Below, piece after piece: positions 13,453 through 20,297 of a DNA stretch of 22,101 nucleotides. The position numbers and the translations under genes were made by a program. The notes under the pieces were generated by a model. The model searched no databases and was not told the DNA's origin. It saw only the letters and a list, made by a program, of their open reading frames with translations. The DNA comes from a virus: positions 1-22,101 of IMG/VR virus record IMGVR_UViG_3300025466_001655; one strand, given 5' to 3'. Every line of letters begins with the position of its first letter. Positions within the stretch are counted from its first letter, which is position 1.

Positions 13453-14000
13453 GTTTACGTGATCTCACTAAAGAAGCACATACTAATGCTGAACGTCAGG
13501 AATTTGTAAAAATTCTGTTTTCCGGTAACATGGATCCAAAACTCTATGCTACATTTTTAAAGAATCAACATCCGTGCTATGAGTTATTAGAAGTATGCGC
13601 AATGACACATGGACTACTAAGTGATATGCCCGATGTTCGTAGAGCTCCTTATATTTTAAGTGACTTTATGGAACTATGGGGATCCGATAGTACTGAAGCA
13701 CCAAAGATTTGTCCAGTTGTTCAAGAATACTTAGATCACATAATGAGTATTAAGCATGATCCCCATAAATTAATGGCACACTTATATGTACGCCATATGG
13801 GAGATTTAGCTGGAGGCCAAATGATTGCTAAACGAGTACCTGGTAGTGGTCGTATGTATCAATTTGAAAATCCTGAAGAAATTAAAACAGCGATTCGTGC
13901 TAAAATTAGTGATGATATGGCAGATGAAGCAAATATATGCTTTGGATTTGCTACCCAACTGTTTAAAGAAATGTTAGAAATTGCCGATGAACTCAAGTAA
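13449..14000 (+). CDS. ho1: Heme oxygenase (biliverdin-forming)
   Basis: A 183-residue bacterial-type heme oxygenase that opens heme to biliverdin IXalpha, CO and Fe2+ using reduced ferredoxin. The proximal heme ligand is His11 in TKEAHTNAERQEF. The distal helix motif HMGDLAGGQMIAKRV (Gly118, Gly122, Gly123) is intact. It is somewhat shorter than plant and cyanobacterial HO1 (~235). It is coupled to clpS by ATGA and to the bilin reductase by a 14-nt overlap, the same HO-reductase pairing known from cyanophages and from pcyX-carrying phage contigs. Products are a bilin precursor and free iron, either of which could be the point. Confidence 0.93.
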   Translation: MSLRDLTKEAHTNAERQEFVKILFSGNMDPKLYATFLKNQHPCYELLEVCAMTHGLLSDMPDVRRAPYILSDFMELWGSDSTEAPKICPVVQEYLDHIMSIKHDPHKLMAHLYVRHMGDLAGGQMIAKRVPGSGRMYQFENPEEIKTAIRAKISDDMADEANICFGFATQLFKEMLEIADELK

Positions 14001-14673
14001 AGTTTGGGATACTCTAATAAATATTCAACATTTATTGGAGACTGAGTTTGGCAGGACTGGCACTGAAATCTTTGAGCCTGGAATGGATCGCTTCAATCAG
14101 CCTGGCTGGATTAATCGTGTATGGAGTTCTGATCTTTATCGCCGTGCTCACGTTGACGTGGTTGATGCGAGAGATTCAAAAGGACTCTGGATGATGCATT
14201 GTTGCATCTTCCCACATACTCACAACCCTGCTCCTATATTTGGCTTTGATGTAATAGCTGGCAAGAACAAAATAACTGGTTGTTTTCACGATTTCAGTCC
14301 AGCAGGCGATACATTCCATCCTATGATTGAATGGTTTGGTTCTGAAGTTGCCAAACTAGAATGGCGTAAATCACGTGCTTTGCCTGATTGGGCACAGCGT
14401 ATTTTTACAGAACACATGGTGGCCGCAGGCAATGTTAGCGATGAAGCAGAGTTAGATCAGATTACAGAAATGGCTAGAACTACCCTAGCGCATTATTTGG
14501 ACTCTGTGGGTGAAACTAACCATACTGTAGCAGATACTACCAGTTTCCAAAACTATTATTGCGATAATCAAAAACAAAATCCACATACTCCCCGAGTTAT
14601 GGCTAGCTTGGGTTTAAATGAGGACGATGTACACGCATTCATACAGGAATGTCTCTTCCCTGAAATAGTATAA
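13987..14673 (+). CDS. pcyX: Ferredoxin-dependent bilin reductase, PcyX/PcyA-like
   Basis: A 228-residue enzyme of the ferredoxin-dependent bilin reductase family, which reduces biliverdin to phycobilins. Recognisable segments are SSDLYRRAHVDVVDAR, WMMHCCIFPHTHNPAPIFGF-D (His71, Asp88) and GCFHDFSPAG (Asp102). The FG-x-D strand carries the Asp usually involved in protonation. Known relatives are PcyA, PebS of cyanophage P-SSM2 and PcyX from phage metagenomes; pairing with a short HO and a non-cyanobacterial context favours PcyX, which yields phycoerythrobilin. The ATG at 13987 lies within the HO gene; an in-frame TTG at 13981 adds two residues. The subfamily is inferred, the family is firm. 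Confidence 0.87.
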   Translation: MNSSKVWDTLINIQHLLETEFGRTGTEIFEPGMDRFNQPGWINRVWSSDLYRRAHVDVVDARDSKGLWMMHCCIFPHTHNPAPIFGFDVIAGKNKITGCFHDFSPAGDTFHPMIEWFGSEVAKLEWRKSRALPDWAQRIFTEHMVAAGNVSDEAELDQITEMARTTLAHYLDSVGETNHTVADTTSFQNYYCDNQKQNPHTPRVMASLGLNEDDVHAFIQECLFPEIV

Positions 14674-14676
14674 ATA
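14669..14676 (+). promoter_or_regulatory. T4-type late promoter TATAAATA
   Basis: An exact TATAAATA overlaps the end of the bilin reductase gene. Seven bases separate it from the ATG at 14684, where late transcripts normally begin, so the head-protein mRNA should be leaderless. No Shine-Dalgarno is visible. Confidence 0.75.
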
Positions 14677-14683
14677 TTGTACT

Positions 14684-16360
14684 ATGCATATTTTAGACAT
14701 TTTATCAGAAGCCAGCCTAGTTTCAGGTGCAAAAAGTTACAGCTACGGCCATGCTGTTCGTCTCAAGGACAGCCCTACCGCTATGAAAGGCGGAGTACAA
14801 AAAATATTAGATGCTGTACCTGGTTTGGAAAACGATGAAAAATTAGAATGGATTGATCCCAAATCCGTTAACAAAAAAACAGATGAAATTTATCCAGTAA
14901 TACTTGGCAGAGGCGGTGATTCATTGTTTTTTAGACGAGCAGACAACTCAGTTCTATTAATACAAGGTCCTGTCAAAACAATAGAAGGACTGTTACTACA
15001 TTACGAATCCTTCAATAGAGGTGATATTGCAGAAGGCTTGTTAGGTGCGGCACTTACTGCGAAATTGGTCAAACGTGGCGGCGATAGAATTGGTAAAATT
15101 GATATAACCGATATCAAGAATATTTTGAATCAGGCAGTGGCCCGCGGCGATAACACCATGGTTGTTAGAGTAAATGATAAAAATAGCGAAATTGCTGACA
15201 ATGTAAATTTTTATTTAAGATTGCCAACCAACAGCATGGCTTTTATTAAAACCCCAGCCAACTGGGATCGTGTTCAAGATTTGTTCAGCAGTGCTCTAGA
15301 ATATTGCAACGGTACAGATGCGGAACGTTATAGCAATTATTTTTACCGCAACGGCAAAGTGGATGATGTTAGAATTGTCAGTGACGGAGTTGGCGGTTCA
15401 AAAGAACGTAAAACTGATGTACAAGCAGTGGTATATGAGACTGACCCCATCACTGGTAAGAAAACCAAACGTGATCTAAAAAATGTAGATATCAGTCTCA
15501 AAGCTGACAGCGATACTATAGGACAAATGACTTCAGGAGGGTTGCAAGCCAAACCAGATGTGTGGCTTGCAAATGCCAATGAAATGTTTAATCAATTGGG
15601 TGTGAGTGTGGTTATGCCTTTGAAAGGCAAAAATGATATTATATCTTTTTGGAATAATGTATATAAACAAGCCTATAATCAATTAAAAACTATTTTGGCT
15701 GAATCCAATGCCAACAAAGAAACTGCCATCATAGAGAAAATAGCTGATTTTCTTGAAAAACAAGGTTCACAACAATTAGATAAAGAAACTAATACATGGA
15801 GTGTGAATAAAAATTTAAAACTGCTGAGTTTTAAAGGCGGCACTTATACCATGCACAGTTTTGCCATATTAAAAAAACAATTGATTAATAAAGGTATCAA
15901 TTTAGATGTAAAACTTGTGGTTGGAAAAGCCAGCCAGAAACCTAAGATAGTGTTTTTTGATACAGGAGCGACTGGTTTAGCCCTTGCAGAAATTAGATAT
16001 ACACAAGGTGCAACAAAATCCAGTAATTATTTCACCAAAGGTCCGTTAATGAGTGAATTAACTAAAATAGAAAAACATAAACAAGATCCCGGAGAAATTA
16101 TTGCTCCTCCACCCGCAGATGCAACTCCTCAAAAACCTGTAACAGCACAACCGGTTAAAACTCCAGCAGGAGCTAAACCGTTAACTATTAAACCAGTTAA
16201 ACATGATAAGTTCCCACAATGGACTGGACGTCAGCCTACAACTCCAGGACTTGCACCAGTTGGAACAATATCTGGCACAACTTCAAATATTCCATCATCG
16301 AAAAAATCATATGTAGATGAACCGGATGAAATTGTAACAGAAACCAAAAAACGCAAGTAA
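14684..16360 (+). CDS. Probable head-internal protein with PD-(D/E)XK-like nuclease region
   Basis: A 558-residue protein. Its first residues, MHILDILSE followed by ASLVSG, fit the T4 capsid-targeting peptide (short amphipathic leader ending in L/I-x-E before A/G, cut by the prohead protease gp21). Residues about 113-128 (GDIAEGLLGAALTAKL, Glu117), 243-250 (KTDVQAVV, Asp245) and 268-276 (VDISLKADS, Lys273) followed by GQMTSGG have the order and spacing of PD-(D/E)XK nucleases. The C-terminal ~100 residues are Pro/Thr/Lys-rich and basic. An exact late promoter drives it. I infer an enzyme packaged in the head and injected with the DNA, comparable to T4 Alt or internal proteins. The nuclease assignment is tentative. 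Confidence 0.6.
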   Translation: MHILDILSEASLVSGAKSYSYGHAVRLKDSPTAMKGGVQKILDAVPGLENDEKLEWIDPKSVNKKTDEIYPVILGRGGDSLFFRRADNSVLLIQGPVKTIEGLLLHYESFNRGDIAEGLLGAALTAKLVKRGGDRIGKIDITDIKNILNQAVARGDNTMVVRVNDKNSEIADNVNFYLRLPTNSMAFIKTPANWDRVQDLFSSALEYCNGTDAERYSNYFYRNGKVDDVRIVSDGVGGSKERKTDVQAVVYETDPITGKKTKRDLKNVDISLKADSDTIGQMTSGGLQAKPDVWLANANEMFNQLGVSVVMPLKGKNDIISFWNNVYKQAYNQLKTILAESNANKETAIIEKIADFLEKQGSQQLDKETNTWSVNKNLKLLSFKGGTYTMHSFAILKKQLINKGINLDVKLVVGKASQKPKIVFFDTGATGLALAEIRYTQGATKSSNYFTKGPLMSELTKIEKHKQDPGEIIAPPPADATPQKPVTAQPVKTPAGAKPLTIKPVKHDKFPQWTGRQPTTPGLAPVGTISGTTSNIPSSKKSYVDEPDEIVTETKKRK

Positions 16361-16374
16361 TTCTGCCAAATCAG

Positions 16375-16408
16375 TTGTAATTTTTGTTAACATGTAGTAT
16401 TATAAATA
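16375..16408 (+). promoter_or_regulatory. Promoter region: TTGTAA-17-TATTAT and TATAAATA
   Basis: A sigma70-like pair (TTGTAA 16375-16380, TATTAT 16398-16403) overlaps an exact late box TATAAATA (16401-16408). The ATG at 16415 is 6 bases after the late box and no ribosome site is visible, so the transcript would be leaderless or nearly so. Confidence 0.6.
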
Positions 16409-16414
16409 CTAGAC

Positions 16415-16786
16415 ATGGAAATTTTCATATTATTACTATTACTTCAAATCAAACATTGCTACGCTGATTTCGTAATACAAACTTACAAGCAAACGGTGCA
16501 TAAGGGCATCTATCGTGACCCTATTGGCATCAGCCATAGCGTTGACCATGTCTGGACAAGTCTAGTAGCATTACTTGTCTTTAGTTTTTTCTATACTACA
16601 AATCCTTTTACAATCATGTGGTTATGTATTGCAGAGGGTATACTACACTATCACATCGACTTTGTCAAAGTTAAGTTTGGCAGTAAAGATCAAACAAAAC
16701 CTATATTTTGGGCACAGTTTGGTCTTGATCAATTAGCACATCAAGTAACATATTTGTTGATGGCCGCTCTCTTATTAAAATTATAA
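16415..16786 (+). CDS. DUF3307-like membrane protein
   Basis: A 123-residue protein with four hydrophobic segments: 1-12, 45-62, 66-80 and 105-122. Polar motifs within or between them fit DUF3307: HCYADFVIQTYKQTVHKG near the start, ISHSVDHVWTSL, and GLDQLAHQVTYLL near the end. The family's function is unknown. Members occur in bacteria, plasmids and phages, usually as a single small integral membrane protein. It is transcribed from the composite promoter just upstream and stands alone between the head-protein gene and the curli cluster. Confidence 0.75.
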   Translation: MEIFILLLLLQIKHCYADFVIQTYKQTVHKGIYRDPIGISHSVDHVWTSLVALLVFSFFYTTNPFTIMWLCIAEGILHYHIDFVKVKFGSKDQTKPIFWAQFGLDQLAHQVTYLLMAALLLKL

Positions 16787-16796
16787 TATTACTGTC

Positions 16797-16819
16797 GTAT
16801 TAAAGTACTACTTTAATAC
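16797..16819. repeat. Perfect 10-bp inverted repeat before the curli cluster
   Basis: GTATTAAAGT (16797-16806), loop ACT, ACTTTAATAC (16810-16819). It lies 41 nt upstream of csgF. No U-run follows, so it may be an operator or a leader hairpin rather than a terminator. A GTACTTAAATAAAGTAT segment downstream (16830-16845 approximately) echoes the same arms imperfectly. Confidence 0.65.
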
Positions 16820-16860
16820 CGTTCGGATGTACTTAAATAAAGTATAGAGGAGCGAAACTC

Positions 16861-17373
16861 ATGAAAAAACTACTGGTATTCAGTACTTTCTGCATACTGA
16901 CTGCAAATTTTGCACACGCAGAATTAGTACAACAATTCAAAGATCCAACATTCAGCGGGAATGGTTGGGCTACCCAAGTGTTGACTTTACAACAAATGGA
17001 AATGAATAATAAAGCTGCCAATCAAAGTAAAGTCGATGCCGCCGCCGCACAGGCTAAAGCTGATGCCGCAAATACTCCAATATCTAAATTTATGAGTTTG
17101 TTCAGTAGTCAAGTATACAGTCAACTTGCTACACAGTTGAGCAATAATTTATTTTCAACTTGCAAAGATTCCAGTGGCGCGGCTATTCCAGGATGCAATC
17201 CAGCTACAACAGGAACATTTAACGTAGATGCTAACACTACTGTTAACTGGTTCAAAACTGTAAGTGATCCTGCTTATAACGGACAAAGTAGTGTTACATT
17301 AAAAGTAACAAATAAAGCAGACGCTAGTCAAAACACAACATTAACTGTGCCGATTGCCAGTTTTGCATTTTAA
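16861..17373 (+). CDS. csgF: Curli assembly protein CsgF-like
   Basis: A 170-residue exported protein with a signal peptide (about residues 1-20, cut after AHA). The mature N-terminus ELVQQFKDPTFSGNGWATQV followed by LTLQQMEMNNKA matches the CsgF pattern, in which an N-terminal FxxPxFGGN-like segment plugs into the CsgG pore. The rest contains a coiled/Ala-rich helix (AAAAQAKADAA) and a beta C-terminal half. In E. coli CsgF (~138 residues) couples the CsgG channel to fibre nucleation at the cell surface. It is immediately upstream of csgG (14 nt apart), as expected for a functional pair, with a GGAG Shine-Dalgarno. Confidence 0.85.
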   Translation: MKKLLVFSTFCILTANFAHAELVQQFKDPTFSGNGWATQVLTLQQMEMNNKAANQSKVDAAAAQAKADAANTPISKFMSLFSSQVYSQLATQLSNNLFSTCKDSSGAAIPGCNPATTGTFNVDANTTVNWFKTVSDPAYNGQSSVTLKVTNKADASQNTTLTVPIASFAF

Positions 17374-17387
17374 GGAGAGCTAGATAA

Positions 17388-18239
17388 ATGAAAGTATTAA
17401 AATTAACAGCACTAGCCCTTGCAATAGCAATGATGGCAGGTTGCAGTACCGTACGCCCATTGGGTAAAGTAGATATTCAGGATCAACCTACTGTCAGTAA
17501 GAATATGACGAAGGAAATTGATCGACTACCGTCACCAGATGGAGCTCCGATTGCTGTAGCTGTATACGGATTCAAAGATTTAACAGGGCAACGTAAAAAT
17601 AGCCAAACACTAAGTTTGTTCAGTACAGCCGTTACACAAGGTGCTGAAGCATACATGATTAAGACCCTACAAGAAGCTGGTAATCGTCAATGGTTTACAG
17701 TTGTAGAACGTGTTGGCCTAGACAACTTGTTAAAAGAACGTCAAATGATTAAACAAACACGTGAGATCTATGAAGGACAAAATGCTAAATTATTACCTCC
17801 ATTAACTATGGCTGGTGTAATTATTGAAGGCGGTATTATTGATTATAATAGTAACGTTCTTACAGGTGGTACAGGAGTAGCTGTATTTGGAATTGGTCCG
17901 TACACGCAGTATACACAAGATCAAGTTGTCATCAGCTTGAGATTAGTAAGTGTACAAACTGGCGAGATCTTAACAACAGTAACCATTGAAAAGAACTTAT
18001 TGAGTACACAAGATGGTATTACAGCATTAAAATTCTTTAATCAAAACACAGACAGTTTTGAATTTGATTCAAGCCAAAGTTTCAATGAGCCAGGAAACTA
18101 TGCATTGCGTAGTGCCATTGAACAAGGTGTTGTTGAATTGATTAAGAAAGGCGAGCGTCAGGGACTATGGCGCTTTAAGACTAGTGTTGTAAATCCAACA
18201 CCTGTTGAAAATCCCACACCTGAAGTGTTGAAAAAATAA
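17388..18239 (+). CDS. csgG: Curli secretion channel lipoprotein CsgG
   Basis: A 283-residue outer-membrane lipoprotein forming the nonameric pore that exports curlin subunits. The lipobox MAGC puts the lipidated Cys at position 19. Core motifs are PIAVAVYGFKDLTGQRK, FSTAVTQGAEAYMIKTLQEA, WFTVVERVGLDNLLKERQMI and the membrane-crossing stretch GGTGVAVFGIGPYTQYTQDQ. The C-terminal tail (NPTPVENPTPEV) is a short proline repeat. The length is close to E. coli CsgG (277). CsgG homologues are known in T4-like marine phages. Here it is accompanied by CsgF and two curlin-repeat proteins, so an export system, not a lone gene, is present. Confidence 0.95.
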   Translation: MKVLKLTALALAIAMMAGCSTVRPLGKVDIQDQPTVSKNMTKEIDRLPSPDGAPIAVAVYGFKDLTGQRKNSQTLSLFSTAVTQGAEAYMIKTLQEAGNRQWFTVVERVGLDNLLKERQMIKQTREIYEGQNAKLLPPLTMAGVIIEGGIIDYNSNVLTGGTGVAVFGIGPYTQYTQDQVVISLRLVSVQTGEILTTVTIEKNLLSTQDGITALKFFNQNTDSFEFDSSQSFNEPGNYALRSAIEQGVVELIKKGERQGLWRFKTSVVNPTPVENPTPEVLKK

Positions 18240-18338
18240 CAGCGGAGTATTTCTTTTAGATACTTCATATTAAATATTTTAGTAAAGGTAGGTTTGTAGA
18301 AGTTTATTTGGGTTAATAGCCCGCGGAGAGTAACAAAA
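18240..18338 (+). promoter_or_regulatory. 99-base spacer between csgG and curlin gene
   Basis: AT-rich spacer. It holds an imperfect hairpin (GAGTAT at about 18245 with ATACTTC at about 18261), an ATTAAATATT that only loosely resembles a late promoter, a short GGG-TTAATAG-CCC hairpin, and GGAGAG before the ATG. I see no convincing promoter or gene in it. Confidence 0.35.
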
Positions 18339-19109
18339 ATGAAAATAAAAATAATAGCAGTAGCCACAGCAATGATCTTGGCACAAACTGCATGGTCACA
18401 AACAGCGCCAACAGCGCCAACAGCAACAGTTATACCAGCGGCCGTACAAGCCACTGATGCTAATTTTGTCGCAGGCGTAACAACGGCATTAAGCAATGCT
18501 ACAACCAACATTGTTTACTTACAGCAAAGTGGTAGCACTCCAACTGTAAGTATTACACAAGATGGCAACAGCAATAAAATTGGTTATGGTAACGGAACAG
18601 CTAACCCTGTTATGTTGAATGGTAGTAATCAAACTGTAAATATTATTCAATCAGGAAATTTGAATAGTGTAAACACTTTGACATTGACCACAACTAGTGG
18701 TAGTAGCACAGTAAGCCTATTACAAAACGGCAATAGTAATTCAGCAAACATTACTTGTGTTACATGTAACGCATTTGAAGCTAACTGGCAATTTACTGGT
18801 AATAGCAATACACTAAACTTCCAAGGCAACGGTGCTAACTTAATCAGTGGTGCTAATGTTCAAGGAAACGGCAATACTATTAACAGCTTAATGACTGGTG
18901 ACGGACATCAACAGTTAGTAGATGTTAGCGGTAACAACAACACAATCAACTTAACACAAACTAGCGCAACCGCTAGCAGTATTAATTTGGCTCAAACTGG
19001 TACAGGCACTACTTTTAATATCAGTCAAACAGGCACATATAGTAACGTAGCAAATATTCAAGCAACTGCTAACGGCGGTAGTTTTAATATTACACAACAT
19101 AGTCACTAA
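18339..19109 (+). CDS. Curlin-repeat amyloid subunit (CsgA/CsgB-like)
   Basis: A 256-residue exported protein with a signal peptide (residues 1-20 or so, ending AWSQ). Repeats of about 20-22 residues with the curlin spacing, a hydrophobic strand then Q-x-G-x-x-N, follow: VSITQDGNSNKIG, VNIIQSGNLNSVN, VSLLQNGNSNSAN, INLTQTSATASSIN, INLAQTGTGTTFN, FNISQTGTYSNVAN and FNITQHSH. I count at least eight units, some degenerate. Curlin repeats stack into amyloid beta-solenoids after export through CsgG. One short cysteine pair (ITCVTCNAF) is unusual for curlins. Its place after csgF-csgG makes it the likely main cargo. Confidence 0.88.
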   Translation: MKIKIIAVATAMILAQTAWSQTAPTAPTATVIPAAVQATDANFVAGVTTALSNATTNIVYLQQSGSTPTVSITQDGNSNKIGYGNGTANPVMLNGSNQTVNIIQSGNLNSVNTLTLTTTSGSSTVSLLQNGNSNSANITCVTCNAFEANWQFTGNSNTLNFQGNGANLISGANVQGNGNTINSLMTGDGHQQLVDVSGNNNTINLTQTSATASSINLAQTGTGTTFNISQTGTYSNVANIQATANGGSFNITQHSH

Positions 19110-19118
19110 GGAGTAGCT

Positions 19119-20297
19119 GTGAAATGTTTTGCCCTTTCATTGTTGTTAGTCGCAACAGCGGCTGTGGCGGACATTGGTTCGGTAACGGATGTCACTGGAA
19201 TTGCCATTATTAAACGTGGCAGTTCCAGTGTCGTTGTTTCGAAAGGTACTCTGGTGGAAATGAATGATCGAGTAGAGGCAAAAGCAGGCGAAGTAAAGAT
19301 AGTATTCAAAGACGATACAACCGTGCGAGTAACGGCAAGTAGCGCATTAGTCATAGACGATTTCGTTTACGATCCTAAAACTAAAGGTGGTAAACTTGGC
19401 CTTAAGGCCGCGGAAGGCACAGTACGTTATGTGTCTGGTAATATTGCTCACAATAATCCAAATAGTGTGAACATCAAGACCCCCACAGCCGCTATTGCGG
19501 TTCGTGGGACCGATTTTGTTATGGCGGTTGGCGAAACAGGTGCAAGTACTGTTATTCTTATGCCAACTTGTGAAATAGAACATAACATTAATTTAAAAGG
19601 CTTAATCTGCGGTAGTGGTGCTATTGATGTAGAATCAGGCGGGCACATTATACACATGACTAAACCTTATGAAGCGGCAATGGTAATGAATCAAGACGAT
19701 GCACCAATGGGCCCGGTAGTTGTTGACCTAGGCGGCGCTCCTATTGGTAATAACTTGATGATAACTCCACCTAAGACCCCAACTGGTATGACTATTCAGC
19801 AGGCCGCAAGAAGTGCCGCTGAAAAAACAGGTGATGTTAGAAAGAAAGAAAGTGTAGATAAAAAAGAAGATAACAAACAAGCACAAGGCTCTGAAAATAA
19901 CAATCCAACTAGTGGTGAAGCGGCCGCACAACAACAGCAACAACAACGTGAACAACAAGCACAGTCTAGTGAACAACAGCAACAAGAACAAGCGGCTTTG
20001 TTAAACAAAGTTATTGATACTAGTGCTCTTAAAGCCGCAGGTGTAAATGTTAGCAATGCCGCCAGCGGTGATCCTAATGTATTTGAAATACACAAAGACA
20101 ACAACGCCACATTACAGCAATTAGGTTGGGGATATGCTAGTTTGAGTGCTAACGGTCATAATTATGCTAACATAGCATTACCAACAGACAGCCAAGTGCT
20201 AGTGATTGTAACACAAGATCGTGTTACTGATGCTTATAATTTTTCTAGTAGTACTAAGGCATATGGTAGCATAATAATCAATCAGAGTTACAAATGA
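19119..20297 (+). CDS. Exported FecR-domain protein with Gln-rich region
   Basis: A 392-residue protein with a signal peptide (MKCFALSLLLVATAAVA, cut before DIGSV). A FecR-type domain follows (about residues 22-150): AIIKRGSSSVVVSKGTLVEM, VKIVFKDDTTVRVTASSALV, and the diagnostic TPTAAIAVRGTDF. After it come a Cys pair (PTCEIEHNINLKGLICGSG), a charged Lys/Glu stretch and a poly-Gln-rich segment at about 270-292, then a C-terminal globular part. FecR domains are also used in exported surface proteins without a sigma factor, which fits here. It starts 9 nt after the curlin gene with GGAG, and is coupled by ATGA to the next gene. A role in anchoring or nucleating fibres is inference. Confidence 0.8.
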   Translation: MKCFALSLLLVATAAVADIGSVTDVTGIAIIKRGSSSVVVSKGTLVEMNDRVEAKAGEVKIVFKDDTTVRVTASSALVIDDFVYDPKTKGGKLGLKAAEGTVRYVSGNIAHNNPNSVNIKTPTAAIAVRGTDFVMAVGETGASTVILMPTCEIEHNINLKGLICGSGAIDVESGGHIIHMTKPYEAAMVMNQDDAPMGPVVVDLGGAPIGNNLMITPPKTPTGMTIQQAARSAAEKTGDVRKKESVDKKEDNKQAQGSENNNPTSGEAAAQQQQQQREQQAQSSEQQQQEQAALLNKVIDTSALKAAGVNVSNAASGDPNVFEIHKDNNATLQQLGWGYASLSANGHNYANIALPTDSQVLVIVTQDRVTDAYNFSSSTKAYGSIIINQSYK

